Assembly: GCF_025452235.1 (NCBI RefSeq)
Contig: NZ_CP104965.1
Span: 1,426,001 to 1,490,000 of the forward strand
DNA from: Devosia neptuniae
GTDB lineage: Bacteria; Pseudomonadota; Alphaproteobacteria; Rhizobiales; Devosiaceae
Direction of reading: 5' to 3'
DNA: 64,000 nucleotides
A program made the translations under genes and the position numbers. Position 1 is the stretch's first letter, and each line of letters opens with the position of its first letter. The notes under the pieces were generated by a model. It saw nothing but the letters and a program-made list of their open reading frames with translations. It did no database searches and was not told the origin of the DNA. Shown piece by piece: positions 1 to 8,054 of this stretch.

Positions 1-715
1 GGAAAACCGGGTCACCTGTGTCGAGGCGCTGCTGCGCTGGGACCATGACGATCGCACGGTCTCGCCGGTGGAATTCATCCCCATTGCCGAGGAAACCGGG
101 CTGATCGTGCCGATCGGCGAATGGGTGCTGCGCGAAGCCTGTAAAACCGCCGCTACCTGGCCCGGCGAGATCCGCGTGGCGGTTAATCTGTCGCCCGTGC
201 AGTTCAAGAGCCGCGATCTGGTGGGCCTGGTCAAATCCGCGCTCAGCGATGCGCGCCTGCCCGCGACCCGGCTCGAGCTCGAAATCACCGAAAGCCTGCT
301 GCTGGCCGAAAGCGACAGCGTGCTCAAGGCGCTGCACGAACTGCGCGCCATGGGTGTGCGCATTTCGATGGATGATTTCGGCACCGGCTATTCCTCGCTG
401 TCCTATCTGCGCTCCTTCCCCTTCGACAAAATCAAGATCGATCGCTCCTTCATGGCCGATCTCACCAGCCGCCAGGATAGCCAGGCCATTATCCGCGCGG
501 TGATCGGCCTGGGCCAATCGCTGGGCATGTCGACCACCGCCGAGGGCGTCGAAACCGAAGAACAACTCGCCATGGTGCGCGCGCAGGGCTGCTCGGAAGT
601 GCAGGGCTTTCTGTTTTCGCCACCCCTGCCACCGACCGCCCTCTCCAGCCTGTTGCAGCGCGAAGCGGCGCAGGCAGAAGCCGAAGTGCGGGCTGAGCGG
701 AAAAAGGCGTCTTAG
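1..715 (+). CDS. EAL-domain protein, C-terminal part (5' end outside window)
   Basis: This is the C-terminal part of a cyclic-di-GMP phosphodiesterase-type EAL domain; the frame is open from base 2 and its start lies before the window. The signature Glu-Ala-Leu-Leu-Arg-Trp is encoded near bases 26-43. It is followed by the EITES-type motif, the DDFGTGYSSLSYL loop and the AEGVET motif, all of which carry residues used by active EAL enzymes to bind metal and substrate. The domain is followed by a short charged tail ending in Lys-Lys-Ala-Ser. Such domains hydrolyse c-di-GMP to pGpG, often with an N-terminal GGDEF domain that cannot be seen here. A second EAL protein of similar sequence lies at 20430-22733. 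The EAL assignment is firm; the full architecture is unknown. Confidence 0.93.
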   Translation, partial: ENRVTCVEALLRWDHDDRTVSPVEFIPIAEETGLIVPIGEWVLREACKTAATWPGEIRVAVNLSPVQFKSRDLVGLVKSALSDARLPATRLELEITESLLLAESDSVLKALHELRAMGVRISMDDFGTGYSSLSYLRSFPFDKIKIDRSFMADLTSRQDSQAIIRAVIGLGQSLGMSTTAEGVETEEQLAMVRAQGCSEVQGFLFSPPLPPTALSSLLQREAAQAEAEVRAERKKAS

Positions 716-828
716 GGCCTCCCTTCGGCTATTGCACCAGAACCCGCCTTACCCACGGTGTGGCACCGCGTTTGTGGTGAGATCAGGCGTACCAATCGGC
801 CTTGCCACCCCCACGCCAAGGAGACGCC

Positions 829-1419
829 ATGCGGCCAAGCCATTATGCCCAATTGCTGGCCATTGCTCGCCGCGCCACGCTTCGGGCCGATGAAGCGGAC
901 GATCTGGTGCAGGATGCGCTGCTTGAAGCCGTGCGCAGCGGCCGCGCGATTGCGGGCCCGCAGGATGTCCGCTGGCTGGCCGGCATTATCCGCAACCGCG
1001 CCAGGCTCGCCGCAAGGGGCGCCAGCCGGCGAAGGCTGCGCGAGAGCCACTGGCACGCCCTGCGGGTCCAGCCCGCGCCGCCTGGCGAGCAACCCGACTT
1101 CACCACCACGCTTGCCACCTTGCCGCCGGCACTCAAGGCCGTCGCAGCCCTGACCCTGTCGGGCCACAATCGCCGTGAGATCGCCTATCTGCTGAATCTC
1201 AGCGATGCCGCCCTGCGTCAGCGCATCACCGCGCTCAAGCGCCAGCTAAGCGCGCGCGGCGTCGCCATGCCCGACGGGATGCCGGGGCTTAATCTTGATC
1301 TGGCCTATGGCCGCATTCGCGATGCTTTGCTGCCGGGCCTGTTGCAACAGGGCGGCATTTTCGCCAGCCACGATCCCGATGGGCATCTTTTTATCGTGCG
1401 GCGCTCACAAAACAGCTGA
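829..1419 (+). CDS. sigma-70-family (ECF-like) RNA polymerase sigma factor
   Basis: This 196-residue protein resembles a small group IV sigma factor. Region 2 is seen near residues 10-60, with the acidic EADDLVQDALLEA helix. A region 4-like helix-turn-helix sits near residues 115-150 (HNRREIAYLLNLSDAALRQRI). The last 45 or so residues form an extra C-terminal tail unlike a minimal ECF factor. The ATG at 829 is chosen over an upstream TTG because AAGGAG lies just before it. No anti-sigma gene is adjacent. The next gene, 37 bases downstream on the same strand, is a VOC-family gene broken by a stop codon, and the two look co-transcribed. Target promoters are unknown, and it could equally be a sigma-like regulator that has lost classical function. 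Confidence 0.75.
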   Translation: MRPSHYAQLLAIARRATLRADEADDLVQDALLEAVRSGRAIAGPQDVRWLAGIIRNRARLAARGASRRRLRESHWHALRVQPAPPGEQPDFTTTLATLPPALKAVAALTLSGHNRREIAYLLNLSDAALRQRITALKRQLSARGVAMPDGMPGLNLDLAYGRIRDALLPGLLQQGGIFASHDPDGHLFIVRRSQNS

Positions 1420-1456
1420 GCGCGGCAACAAGGCATATCAGCCACAGGAGGACGCC

Positions 1457-1843
1457 ATGGCATTCAAGCCGAAATCGGCCAGCATCGTATTTTAAGTTTC
1501 CGACATTGCCCGCACCGAGAGCTTCTACAATGACGTGTTCGGGCTCGAGCTCAAGCGCGAGGAAGGGGCGGCCGAGCCGTTCTGGCTGTCCGGCCGGCTC
1601 GAAAACGGGCTCGAGCTGGTCTTCTTCCAGATGGATGGCAAGCGCGGCGATACGCCGGCGCTGGTGTTTGACGTCACCGAAGGCGGCATTGACGACGTGA
1701 TTGCCGATCTCGTCGCCAAGGGGGTCACCATCGTCACCCCCGTCTCGGAGGCGCCGGGCGGCTGGAGCGCCGACTTTCTGGACCCCGATGGCTTTGGCCT
1801 GGGGCTCTGGCAATCGGAGGCGCTGCCGCGCTCGTTGAAGTAG
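1457..1843 (+). pseudogene. VOC/glyoxalase-family gene interrupted by an in-frame TAA
   Basis: The ATG at 1457 has a good AGGAGG ribosome site just before it. The frame reads 12 codons (MAFKPKSASIVF), meets TAA at 1493-1495, then continues in the same frame with VSDIARTESFYNDVFGLELK and runs to a stop at 1841-1843. The continuation is a typical vicinal-oxygen-chelate fold: the beta-alpha-beta start IARTESFYNDVFGL and the closing FLDPDGFGLGLW. Related proteins usually have a residue such as Tyr before VSDI, so one base change (TAT or TAC to TAA) explains the break. There is no frameshift and no other damage, so the lesion is recent, a sequencing error, or read through. Restart at GTG 1535 would lose the first strand. 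VOC proteins include metal-dependent lyases and dioxygenases; no specific activity can be assigned. Confidence 0.8.
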
Positions 1844-1849
1844 TCCTGC

Positions 1850-1869
1850 GGGGCGGTCCTCGCCGCCCC
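1850..1869 (+). terminator. GC-rich hairpin after the VOC pseudogene
   Basis: GGGGCGG at 1850-1856 and CCGCCCC at 1863-1869 form a perfect 7-bp stem with a 6-base loop shortly after the stop at 1843. No T-run follows, so it may slow polymerase or protect an mRNA end rather than terminate on its own. Confidence 0.4.
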
Positions 1870-2057
1870 TGCAACCCACCTTTGCGTGTCGGGCGCTTGT
1901 CGGGCGGGCTCAAGTGCTGTAATAGCCGCGACAAATGCGCCAGCCTGCCCGAAAAATTGCGGCTGGCGTTCATGTTTCCGCATGATTTCAGCCAAGGCGC
2001 GCCCCGAACCACTTCCGGGGCCAATTTTTGGGATCATGCCAAAGAGGCCGATCCCTT

Positions 2058-3872
2058 ATGAGCTTGCGCAATATCGCCATCATCGCCCACGTTGACCACG
2101 GCAAGACCACGCTGATCGACGTTCTGCTCAAGCAGTCCGGCTCGTTCCGCGAGAACGAACGCGTCGAAGAACGCGCCATGGACAGCAATGATATCGAGCG
2201 TGAGCGCGGTATCACCATCCTGGCCAAGGTCACCAGCCTGCTCTGGAAAGACACCCGCATCAATATCGTGGATACCCCCGGCCACGCCGACTTTGGCGGC
2301 GAAGTCGAGCGCATCCTCTCCATGGTCGATGGCGTGGTGATCCTGGTCGACGCGGCCGAAGGCCCGATGCCCCAGACCAAATTCGTGCTCGGCAAGGCGC
2401 TGGCGCAGGGCCTGCGCCCGATCGTGGCGATCAACAAGATCGACAAGTCCGACGAGCGGCACCTGGAAGTTCTCGAAGAAATCTTTGACCTCTTCATCGC
2501 GCTCGACGCCTCGCCCGAGCAGCTCGATTTCCCCGTGCTCTACGGTTCGGCCAAGCAGGGCTGGATGGCGCTGGAGCCCGAAGGTCCCAAGGAAGATCTG
2601 GGCCCGCTGCTCGATAAGGTCATCGAACACGTGCCGGAGCCGACCGTCGAAGAAGGCGCGTTCCGCATGCTGGTCACCACCATCGAGCGCAATCCCTTCC
2701 TGGGCCGTATCCTGACCGGTCGCATCACTTCGGGCAGCGTCCGTTCCAACGATCCGATCCACACGCTCAACCGTGAAGGCAAGGAAGTCGAAAAGGGCCG
2801 CGTCTCCAAGGTGCTGGCGTTCCGCGGCCTTGAGCGCACCCCGGTCGATGTCGGCGAAGCCGGCGATATCGTCGCTATTGCGGGTCTCGTCACCTCGACC
2901 GTGGCCGATACGCTGTGCGCCACTTCGGTGACCAAGCCCATCGCCTCCAAGCCGATCGATCCCCCGACCCTGTCGGTGACCTTCCGCATCAATGACGGCC
3001 CGCTGGCCGGCCGCGAAGGTGATAAGGTGCAGTCCCGCGTCATCCGCGAACGCCTGATGCGCGAAGCCGAAGGCAATGTCGCCATCAAGGTGACGCCCGG
3101 CGACGACAATGACTCCTACGACGTGGCCGGCCGCGGCGAATTGCAGCTGGCCGTGCTGATCGAAAACATGCGCCGCGAAGGGTTCGAGCTGACCATCGGC
3201 CGCCCCAAGGTGCTGATGCAGGATATCGATGGCGTCCGCCACGAACCGATCGAAGAAGTCATCATCGACGTCGATGATGAGCATACCGGCACCGTGGTGC
3301 AGAAGCTCACCGAGCGTAAGGGCGAACTGACCGATATGCGTCCGTCCGGCGTTGGCCGCACCCGCATTCAGCTGCTGGTCCCGACCCGTTCGCTGATCGG
3401 CTACCAGCCCGAATTGCTGAGCGATACCCGTGGCACGGCGATCTTCAACCGCCTGTTCCACTCCTTCGTGCCGTTCAAGGGCGATCTGCCGACCCGCCGC
3501 ACGGGCGTCTTGATCTCCAACGGCACCGGCCAGTCCGTCGCCTTCGCCTTGTGGAACCTCGAAGATCGCGGCCCGATCATGATCGACGCCGGCGTCGACA
3601 TCTATGAAGGCATGATCATCGGCGAGCATTCCCGCGAGAATGACCTTGAGGTCAATGCGCTCAAGGGCAAGCAGCTCACCAATATCCGCACCACGTCCAA
3701 GGACGAAGCGGTGCGCCTGACCACGCCCAAGAAGCTCACCCTCGAACAATCGCTCGGCTATATCGCCGAAGACGAATATGTCGAGGTCACGCCCAAGTCG
3801 ATCCGCCTGCGCAAGATCTGGCTCGATCCCAATGATCGCAAGCGCAATATGCGCGCCCAGAAATCGGCGTAA
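2058..3872 (+). CDS. typA: ribosome-associated translational GTPase TypA/BipA
   Basis: This 604-residue translational GTPase has the family's normal length and belongs to the EF-G-like superfamily; it acts on the ribosome and in large-subunit assembly under stress. The G1 motif AHVDHGKTTL lies at residues 9-18, the RERGITI switch follows, then G3 DTPGHADFGGEVER and G4 NKIDK. The EF-G-like domains III and V and the TypA-specific C-terminal domain (NIRTTSKDEAVRLTTPKKLTLEQ) follow. The ATG at 2058 is preferred over an upstream TTG because AGAGG precedes it and the protein then begins MSLRNIAIIAHVDHG as in the family. The gene stands alone, with a 214-base leader after the VOC pseudogene. Identification is secure. 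Confidence 0.97.
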   Translation: MSLRNIAIIAHVDHGKTTLIDVLLKQSGSFRENERVEERAMDSNDIERERGITILAKVTSLLWKDTRINIVDTPGHADFGGEVERILSMVDGVVILVDAAEGPMPQTKFVLGKALAQGLRPIVAINKIDKSDERHLEVLEEIFDLFIALDASPEQLDFPVLYGSAKQGWMALEPEGPKEDLGPLLDKVIEHVPEPTVEEGAFRMLVTTIERNPFLGRILTGRITSGSVRSNDPIHTLNREGKEVEKGRVSKVLAFRGLERTPVDVGEAGDIVAIAGLVTSTVADTLCATSVTKPIASKPIDPPTLSVTFRINDGPLAGREGDKVQSRVIRERLMREAEGNVAIKVTPGDDNDSYDVAGRGELQLAVLIENMRREGFELTIGRPKVLMQDIDGVRHEPIEEVIIDVDDEHTGTVVQKLTERKGELTDMRPSGVGRTRIQLLVPTRSLIGYQPELLSDTRGTAIFNRLFHSFVPFKGDLPTRRTGVLISNGTGQSVAFALWNLEDRGPIMIDAGVDIYEGMIIGEHSRENDLEVNALKGKQLTNIRTTSKDEAVRLTTPKKLTLEQSLGYIAEDEYVEVTPKSIRLRKIWLDPNDRKRNMRAQKSA

Positions 3873-3912
3873 GCCGGGGTTAGGGTTTCGCCACTAGGTT
3901 TCCATCACGTCA

Positions 3913-3933
3913 TTGCCCGGCTTGTCCGGGCAA
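3913..3933. terminator. hairpin between typA and the DedA gene
   Basis: TTGCCCGG at 3913-3920 and CCGGGCAA at 3926-3933 form a perfect 8-bp stem with a 5-base loop, 41 bases after the typA stop. A weak T-rich stretch (ATTTCT) follows. It probably terminates typA transcription, though it could be a decayed short palindromic repeat. Confidence 0.5.
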
Positions 3934-3990
3934 TCCATTTCTAGGGCCACCGCATCGGGTGGCGACGTTGGCGCGGCAAGGAGCATCCCC

Positions 3991-4608
3991 ATGACCGATT
4001 GGATCATCCAGACCATTTCCCAGTGGGGCTATGCCGGCATTTTCGCCGTGATGCTGGCCGAATCCATCTTCCCGCCCATCCCGTCCGAATTGATCATCCC
4101 CTTTGCCGGCTTTGCCGCCGCCAATGGCGATCTCAACTTTTTCGGCGTGTTGATCGCGGCGACTGTCGGCGCGGTGGTCGGCATGCTGCCCTGGTATTAT
4201 GCCGGCCGGCTATTCGGGCTCGAGCGCGTGCGGCGCCTGGCCGACCGCTTCGGGCGGGTCATGACGCTCAACGCCGAAGAGATCGACGTCGCTGTCGACT
4301 GGTTCCATCGCTTCGGCCCCATCATCGTGCTGTTCGGCCGGCTGATGCCGCTGATCCGCACGCTGATTTCTATTCCCGCGGGCCTCGCCCGCATGCCATT
4401 GCCGGTGTTCCTGCTCGCCTCAACCAGCGGCGCGCTGATCTGGAACATTATCCTCACCTCCGCCGGCTACCTGCTGCATGAGCATTACGAACTGGTCGAG
4501 GTGATCCTTGATCCGCTCAGCTACATCGTGCTGGCCCTGGTGGTGGTGATCTACCTGGTGCGGCTGGTAATGTGGAAGCCGAGCAAGCCGCGTAGGCCGG
4601 CGGAATAG
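3991..4608 (+). CDS. DedA-family inner-membrane protein
   Basis: This 205-residue DedA (SNARE-associated/VTT domain) protein has several hydrophobic segments (about residues 12-60, 50-75, 130-165 and 180-200). The family signatures are visible: the N-terminal re-entrant segment ESIFPPIPSE near residues 24-33 and the FGRLMPLIRTLISIPAG block near residues 115-131. DedA proteins are integral membrane proteins linked to lipid scrambling, including undecaprenyl phosphate recycling, and to membrane potential homeostasis. The ATG at 3991 has AAGGAG before it. It is followed by a 299-base gap carrying the sigma-54 promoter locus, so it is probably not co-transcribed with yggT. The substrate is not determinable from sequence. 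Confidence 0.9.
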   Translation: MTDWIIQTISQWGYAGIFAVMLAESIFPPIPSELIIPFAGFAAANGDLNFFGVLIAATVGAVVGMLPWYYAGRLFGLERVRRLADRFGRVMTLNAEEIDVAVDWFHRFGPIIVLFGRLMPLIRTLISIPAGLARMPLPVFLLASTSGALIWNIILTSAGYLLHEHYELVEVILDPLSYIVLALVVVIYLVRLVMWKPSKPRRPAE

Positions 4609-4612
4609 GCTT

Positions 4613-4668
4613 TCGCAAAACGCAACGCGCCTTGCATTCTGCAAGGCAGGCCCGCTCGCAAAATGCGA
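4613..4668 (+). promoter_or_regulatory. three 13-bp inverted repeats, candidate enhancer (UAS) array
   Basis: Three copies of the pattern TYGCA-N3-YGCRA are centred at 4619, 4638 and 4662: TCGCAAAACGCAA (4613-4625), TTGCATTCTGCAA (4632-4644) and TCGCAAAATGCGA (4656-4668). The middle one extends to a perfect 8-3-8 palindrome at 4629-4647. They lie about 80-125 bases upstream of the start expected from the sigma-54 promoter at 4720-4735, the usual distance for binding sites of AAA+ enhancer-binding proteins. I do not recognise the motif as a named regulator's site; it is not the standard NtrC or NifA site. Confidence 0.55.
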
Positions 4669-4719
4669 ATATTCACAATAGTTTAATCTCTGCCGCCTGG
4701 TTTGCCTGCCTCCCCGACT

Positions 4720-4735
4720 TGGCACGCTTGTTGCT
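4720..4735 (+). promoter_or_regulatory. sigma-54 (RpoN) -24/-12 promoter
   Basis: TGGCACG at 4720-4726, four bases, then TTGCT at 4731-4735 is a full match to the sigma-54 consensus, including the invariant GG and GC with correct spacing. It points rightwards, with a predicted start near 4745. Downstream are an 87-base segment ending in a strong hairpin and then yggT at 4908. It could drive a small RNA, the yggT-DUF167 pair, or both. Confidence 0.7.
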
Positions 4736-4744
4736 ATTATAGGG

Positions 4745-4831
4745 ATGTCCGGAAGTTCCCATGTAATGCGTACCGGATGTCAGTCATGTGGGCCCCGCAC
4801 CGTGCGACCGGTGCGGGGCTCTCATGTCTTT
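4745..4831 (+). ncRNA. candidate sigma-54-dependent small RNA or leader
   Basis: The segment runs from the predicted sigma-54 start to just past a strong hairpin: GCCCCGCACCG (4792-4802) pairs perfectly with CGGTGCGGGGC (4809-4819) around a 6-base loop, followed by a pyrimidine-rich stretch ending in TCTTT. A weaker stem can form between TCCGG (4748-4752) and CCGGA (4773-4777). No plausible open reading frame of useful length starts here. The transcript would be about 85 bases. It does not resemble an RNA family I can recall. Alternatively it is an attenuator in the leader of yggT. Confidence 0.4.
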
Positions 4832-4907
4832 GGGAGCCGAGGCAATCACGCTCTTGTGGCAAGGCCGCATAGCCATTAGATAATTTGCCGACAAAAGGGA
4901 GACCGCT

Positions 4908-5198
4908 ATGAAGGCCGTACTCGACGTGATCATGGTCATCCTCCAGCTCTACTGGTGGGTGTTGCTGGTCATGATCATCATGAGCTGGTTGATATCGTTC
5001 AACGTGATCAACACGCGCAATCAGTTCGTCGCTGCAGTTTGGCGCGTGGTCAACCAATTGACCGAACCTCTGCTCAACCCGATCCGGCGCTTTATGCCGA
5101 ATTTTTCAGGGCTCGATATTTCTCCGATCATCCTGTTCCTGATCATATTCTTCATCCAGCAGCTTATCCTGCGCTACGGTTACGCCGCCGTGCCATAG
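4908..5198 (+). CDS. YggT-family membrane protein
   Basis: This 96-residue protein has two hydrophobic segments (about residues 5-30 and 70-92) around the conserved NPIRRFMPNFSGLDISPI block, the hallmark of the YggT family. The family is linked to membrane organisation, osmotic stress and, in plants and cyanobacteria, to CCB3-type cytochrome assembly. Its bacterial role is poorly defined. AAAGGGAG lies at a good distance before the ATG at 4908. It is followed after five bases by the DUF167 gene, the common YggT-DUF167 pairing in alphaproteobacteria. It may be transcribed from the sigma-54 promoter at 4720. Confidence 0.92.
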   Translation: MKAVLDVIMVILQLYWWVLLVMIIMSWLISFNVINTRNQFVAAVWRVVNQLTEPLLNPIRRFMPNFSGLDISPIILFLIIFFIQQLILRYGYAAVP

Positions 5199-5203
5199 GG
5201 TCT

Positions 5204-5521
5204 ATGGATTACCCGGTCTGCTATCGGCTCAGCCCCGTGGGGCTGAGCCTTTTTATTCGCGTCACTCCCAATGCGGGCCGCGACGCCATCGAGGGCGTGG
5301 AACAACGCGACGACGGCAGCGCCGTGCTGCGCGTGCGCGTCAAGGCGCTGCCCGACAAGGGCAAGGCCAATGCAGCCGTAGTGGCGTTGCTCGCCAAGGC
5401 CTTGGGCGTGCCGAAGTCGGCCGTGACCGTGGTGAGCGGCGAAACGGCGCGGCTGAAGACGCTGGCCGTGGTGGGTGATAGTGCCGCCTTGATCAGGGCG
5501 CTCGAGAATATTCCGTCCTAG
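5204..5521 (+). CDS. DUF167 (YggU/UPF0235) protein
   Basis: This 105-residue protein carries the DUF167 core VTPNAGRDAIEGV, VKALPDKGKANAAVVALLAKALGVPKS and VVSGETARLKTLAV, matching the small YggU fold of unknown function. The ATG at 5204 lies five bases after the yggT stop and has no strong ribosome site, suggesting translational coupling to yggT. Codons 8-18 coincide with a near-perfect intrinsic terminator (5226-5257). No convincing start exists after that hairpin that keeps the conserved VTPNAGRDA strand, except a GTG inside the hairpin itself. The gene must therefore be read through the terminator. Confidence 0.88.
   Translation: MDYPVCYRLSPVGLSLFIRVTPNAGRDAIEGVEQRDDGSAVLRVRVKALPDKGKANAAVVALLAKALGVPKSAVTVVSGETARLKTLAVVGDSAALIRALENIPS
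5226..5257 (+). terminator. intrinsic terminator lying inside the DUF167 coding region
   Basis: GGCTCAGCCC (5226-5235) and GGGCTGAGCC (5240-5249) form a perfect 10-bp stem with a CGTG loop, followed at once by TTTTTATT (5250-5257). This is the best-formed terminator in the first 10 kb. It sits 28 bases after the yggT stop but inside codons 8-18 of the DUF167 frame. Confidence 0.75.
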
Positions 5522-5691
5522 CCGCCCACCCCCGCTGCGGCAAATCATCGCAATATCCATTGCTTAACGCACAAATCCATCACATCATCGGACGCAGAAG
5601 GGTCACAGCGGAGGATGGGCTCGGCGCCGATTGGAGGATCGGCCCTGGTCCATGCTGGGTCCCTGGAGGAACACCGAGAGGGACTTAAGGA

Positions 5692-7833
5692 ATGACTTTG
5701 GCTTTATGGCTGATCGTCGTCTGCGGCGGGCTCAGCATTGTTTATGGCGTGATCACCACCCAGGGGCTGCTGGCGGCCGATGCCGGTTCGGCCCGCATGC
5801 AGGAAATCTCGGCGGCCGTGCGCGAAGGCGCCTCGGCCTATCTCAAGCGGCAATATACCACGATCGGCATAGTGGGCGTGGTCATCCTGATCGCCGCCTT
5901 TTTCCTGCTCGGCATTCACGCCGCAATCGGCTTCCTGATCGGCGCGGTGCTGTCGGGTGCAGCCGGCTTTATCGGCATGAATGTGTCGGTGCGCGCCAAT
6001 GTGCGTGTCGCCCAGGCCGCCACCACCTCGCTCGCCCGCGGGCTTGATCTGGCCTTCAAATCCGGCGCGGTCACCGGCATGCTGGTGGCGGGCCTGGGCC
6101 TGCTCGGGATCACGCTCTATTTCATCATTCTCACCGGCATGGGCTATGCGCCCACCAGCCGCACCGTCATCGATGCCCTGGTGGCGCTCAGCTTCGGCGC
6201 CTCGCTGATTTCCATTTTCGCGCGTCTGGGCGGCGGCATTTTCACCAAGGGCGCCGATGTGGGCGGCGACATGGTGGGCAAGGTCGAAGCCGGCATTCCC
6301 GAAGACGATCCGCGCAACCCCGCCACCATTGCCGACAATGTGGGCGACAATGTCGGGGACTGCGCCGGCATGGCGGCCGATCTGTTTGAAACCTATGTGG
6401 TCACCATCGTCGCCACCATGGTGCTGGCCGCCATCATCCTGCCCGAACAATGGAAGCTGGCCGGCATGGTGCTGCCCTTGGCCATTGGCGGGGCCTGTGT
6501 CGTCACCTCGATCATCGGCACCTATTTCGTCAAGCTGGGCGCCTCCAACAACATTATGGGCGCGCTCTACAAGGGCGTCATCGCCACCGGCGTGCTCTCG
6601 CTGATCGCGCTGCTCCCCGTGCTGTGGCTGATCTTTGGCGATCTCAACGTCGCCATCGAAGCTAGTGACAAGACCTTCACCCCGATGAGCCTGTTCTGGT
6701 GCGGCGCGGCGGGCCTGGTGATTACCGGGCTGATCATCGTCATCACCGAATATTACACCGGCACCAATCGGCGCCCGGTCAATTCCATTGCCGAGGCCTC
6801 GGTCACCGGCCATGGCACCAATGTCATCCAGGGCCTGGCCGTATCGCTGGAGTCCACGGCTCTACCGGCTCTGGTCATCATTGCCGGCATTATCGTCACC
6901 TATAATCTGGCCGGCCTGTTCGGCATCGCCTTTGCCGTGGCCACCATGCTGGCGCTGGCCGGCATTATCGTGGCGCTCGACGCCTTCGGCCCCGTCACCG
7001 ACAATGCCGGCGGCATTGCCGAAATGGCCGGGCTCGACAAGGCCGTTCGCCACAATACCGACGCGCTTGACGCGGTGGGCAATACCACCAAGGCCGTCAC
7101 CAAGGGCTATGCCATCGGTTCGGCGGGCCTGGGCGCTCTCGTGCTCTTCGCCGCCTATACGCAGGATCTGATCTATTTCGCCAATCTCCCCGATGCTCCC
7201 GCCATCTTCCAGGGCATGGGCACGCTCAGCTTCTCGCTGGCCGATCCCTATGTCGTGGTGGGCCTGCTGTTCGGTGGGCTCTTGCCCTTCCTCTTCGGTG
7301 GCATGAGCATGACCGCCGTCGGCCGCGCCGCCCAATCGGTCGTGGTCGAAGTGCGCCGCCAGTTCAAGGAACGCCCGGGCATCATGGCCGGCACCGAAAA
7401 GCCTGATTATGGCCGCGCCGTCGATATGCTGACCAAGGCCGCGATCAAGGAAATGATCGTGCCCTCGCTGCTGCCGGTGCTCAGCCCCATCGTCGTCTTC
7501 TTCCTGATCAACTGGATCGCCGGCCCCGCCGCCGGCTTCTCGGCCCTGGGCGCTATGCTGATGGGCGTCATCGTCACCGGCCTCTTCGTCGCCATCTCCA
7601 TGACCGCCGGCGGCGGCGCCTGGGACAATGCCAAGAAGAGCTTCGAAGACGGCTTCACCGACAGCCACGGCGTCGTCCACCACAAGGGCGGCGACGCCCA
7701 CAAAGCCTCCGTCACCGGCGACACCGTCGGCGACCCCTACAAGGACACCGCCGGCCCGGCCGTGAACCCGATGATCAAGATCACCAACATCGTGGCGTTG
7801 TTGTTGTTGGCGGTGCTGGCCCATCTGGGGTAA
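5692..7833 (+). CDS. hppA: membrane-bound proton-pumping pyrophosphatase, K+-independent type
   Basis: This 713-residue integral membrane enzyme hydrolyses pyrophosphate and pumps protons. The PPi-binding signature [11 protein letters not shown] is at about residues 189-199, followed by [20 protein letters not shown] and, later, [13 protein letters not shown]. The block [17 protein letters not shown] has Lys near residue 467 where K+-dependent enzymes have Ala, so by family rules this is the K+-independent class. Long hydrophobic stretches fit the usual 15-17 helices. The start ATG at 5692 follows GAGAGGGAC. Downstream lies a palindromic terminator at 7853-7874. It probably conserves energy from biosynthetic PPi alongside the soluble pyrophosphatase at 12143-12676. 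Confidence 0.97.
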   Translation: MTLALWLIVVCGGLSIVYGVITTQGLLAADAGSARMQEISAAVREGASAYLKRQYTTIGIVGVVILIAAFFLLGIHAAIGFLIGAVLSGAAGFIGMNVSVRANVRVAQAATTSLARGLDLAFKSGAVTGMLVAGLGLLGITLYFIILTGMGYAPTSRTVIDALVALSFGASLISIFARLGGGIFTKGADVGGDMVGKVEAGIPEDDPRNPATIADNVGDNVGDCAGMAADLFETYVVTIVATMVLAAIILPEQWKLAGMVLPLAIGGACVVTSIIGTYFVKLGASNNIMGALYKGVIATGVLSLIALLPVLWLIFGDLNVAIEASDKTFTPMSLFWCGAAGLVITGLIIVITEYYTGTNRRPVNSIAEASVTGHGTNVIQGLAVSLESTALPALVIIAGIIVTYNLAGLFGIAFAVATMLALAGIIVALDAFGPVTDNAGGIAEMAGLDKAVRHNTDALDAVGNTTKAVTKGYAIGSAGLGALVLFAAYTQDLIYFANLPDAPAIFQGMGTLSFSLADPYVVVGLLFGGLLPFLFGGMSMTAVGRAAQSVVVEVRRQFKERPGIMAGTEKPDYGRAVDMLTKAAIKEMIVPSLLPVLSPIVVFFLINWIAGPAAGFSALGAMLMGVIVTGLFVAISMTAGGGAWDNAKKSFEDGFTDSHGVVHHKGGDAHKASVTGDTVGDPYKDTAGPAVNPMIKITNIVALLLLAVLAHLG

Positions 7834-7852
7834 CCAGAGGTTTCAAAACGTC

Positions 7853-7874
7853 GCCACCGGGCTAGCCCGGTGGC
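7853..7874 (+). terminator. hppA terminator hairpin
   Basis: The 22-base stretch 7853-7874 is a perfect palindrome (GCCACCGGGCT joined to AGCCCGGTGGC), giving an 8-bp stem with a 6-base loop, 19 bases after the hppA stop. AGGTGTTTTG follows, a modest T-run. Confidence 0.6.
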
Positions 7875-8054
7875 AGGTGTTTTGTAGCGCAATGATTGCC
7901 GACATGGTCACGAGGGGGCGAACCGGAGGGGATCGGCGGCCGCTGCTGACTTTACGCTTTCGATTTCAACTACGCCCGTTCAATACACAAAATGTGGTGC
8001 GATGGGCTTTGCAGCAGGTCGAATAGGCCCCGAAGTTGGAAGAACCCACCGGCC

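Noticed and set aside
761..775. TGGCAC-N5-TTGT upstream of the sigma-like gene, reminiscent of a sigma-54 promoter
   Set aside because: The -12 element has GT instead of the near-invariant GC; there are no upstream repeats as at 4613-4668.
2034..3749. 571-codon open frame antisense to typA
   Set aside because: A shadow of high GC codon use; no ribosome site and no recognisable protein, while the plus strand is clearly typA.
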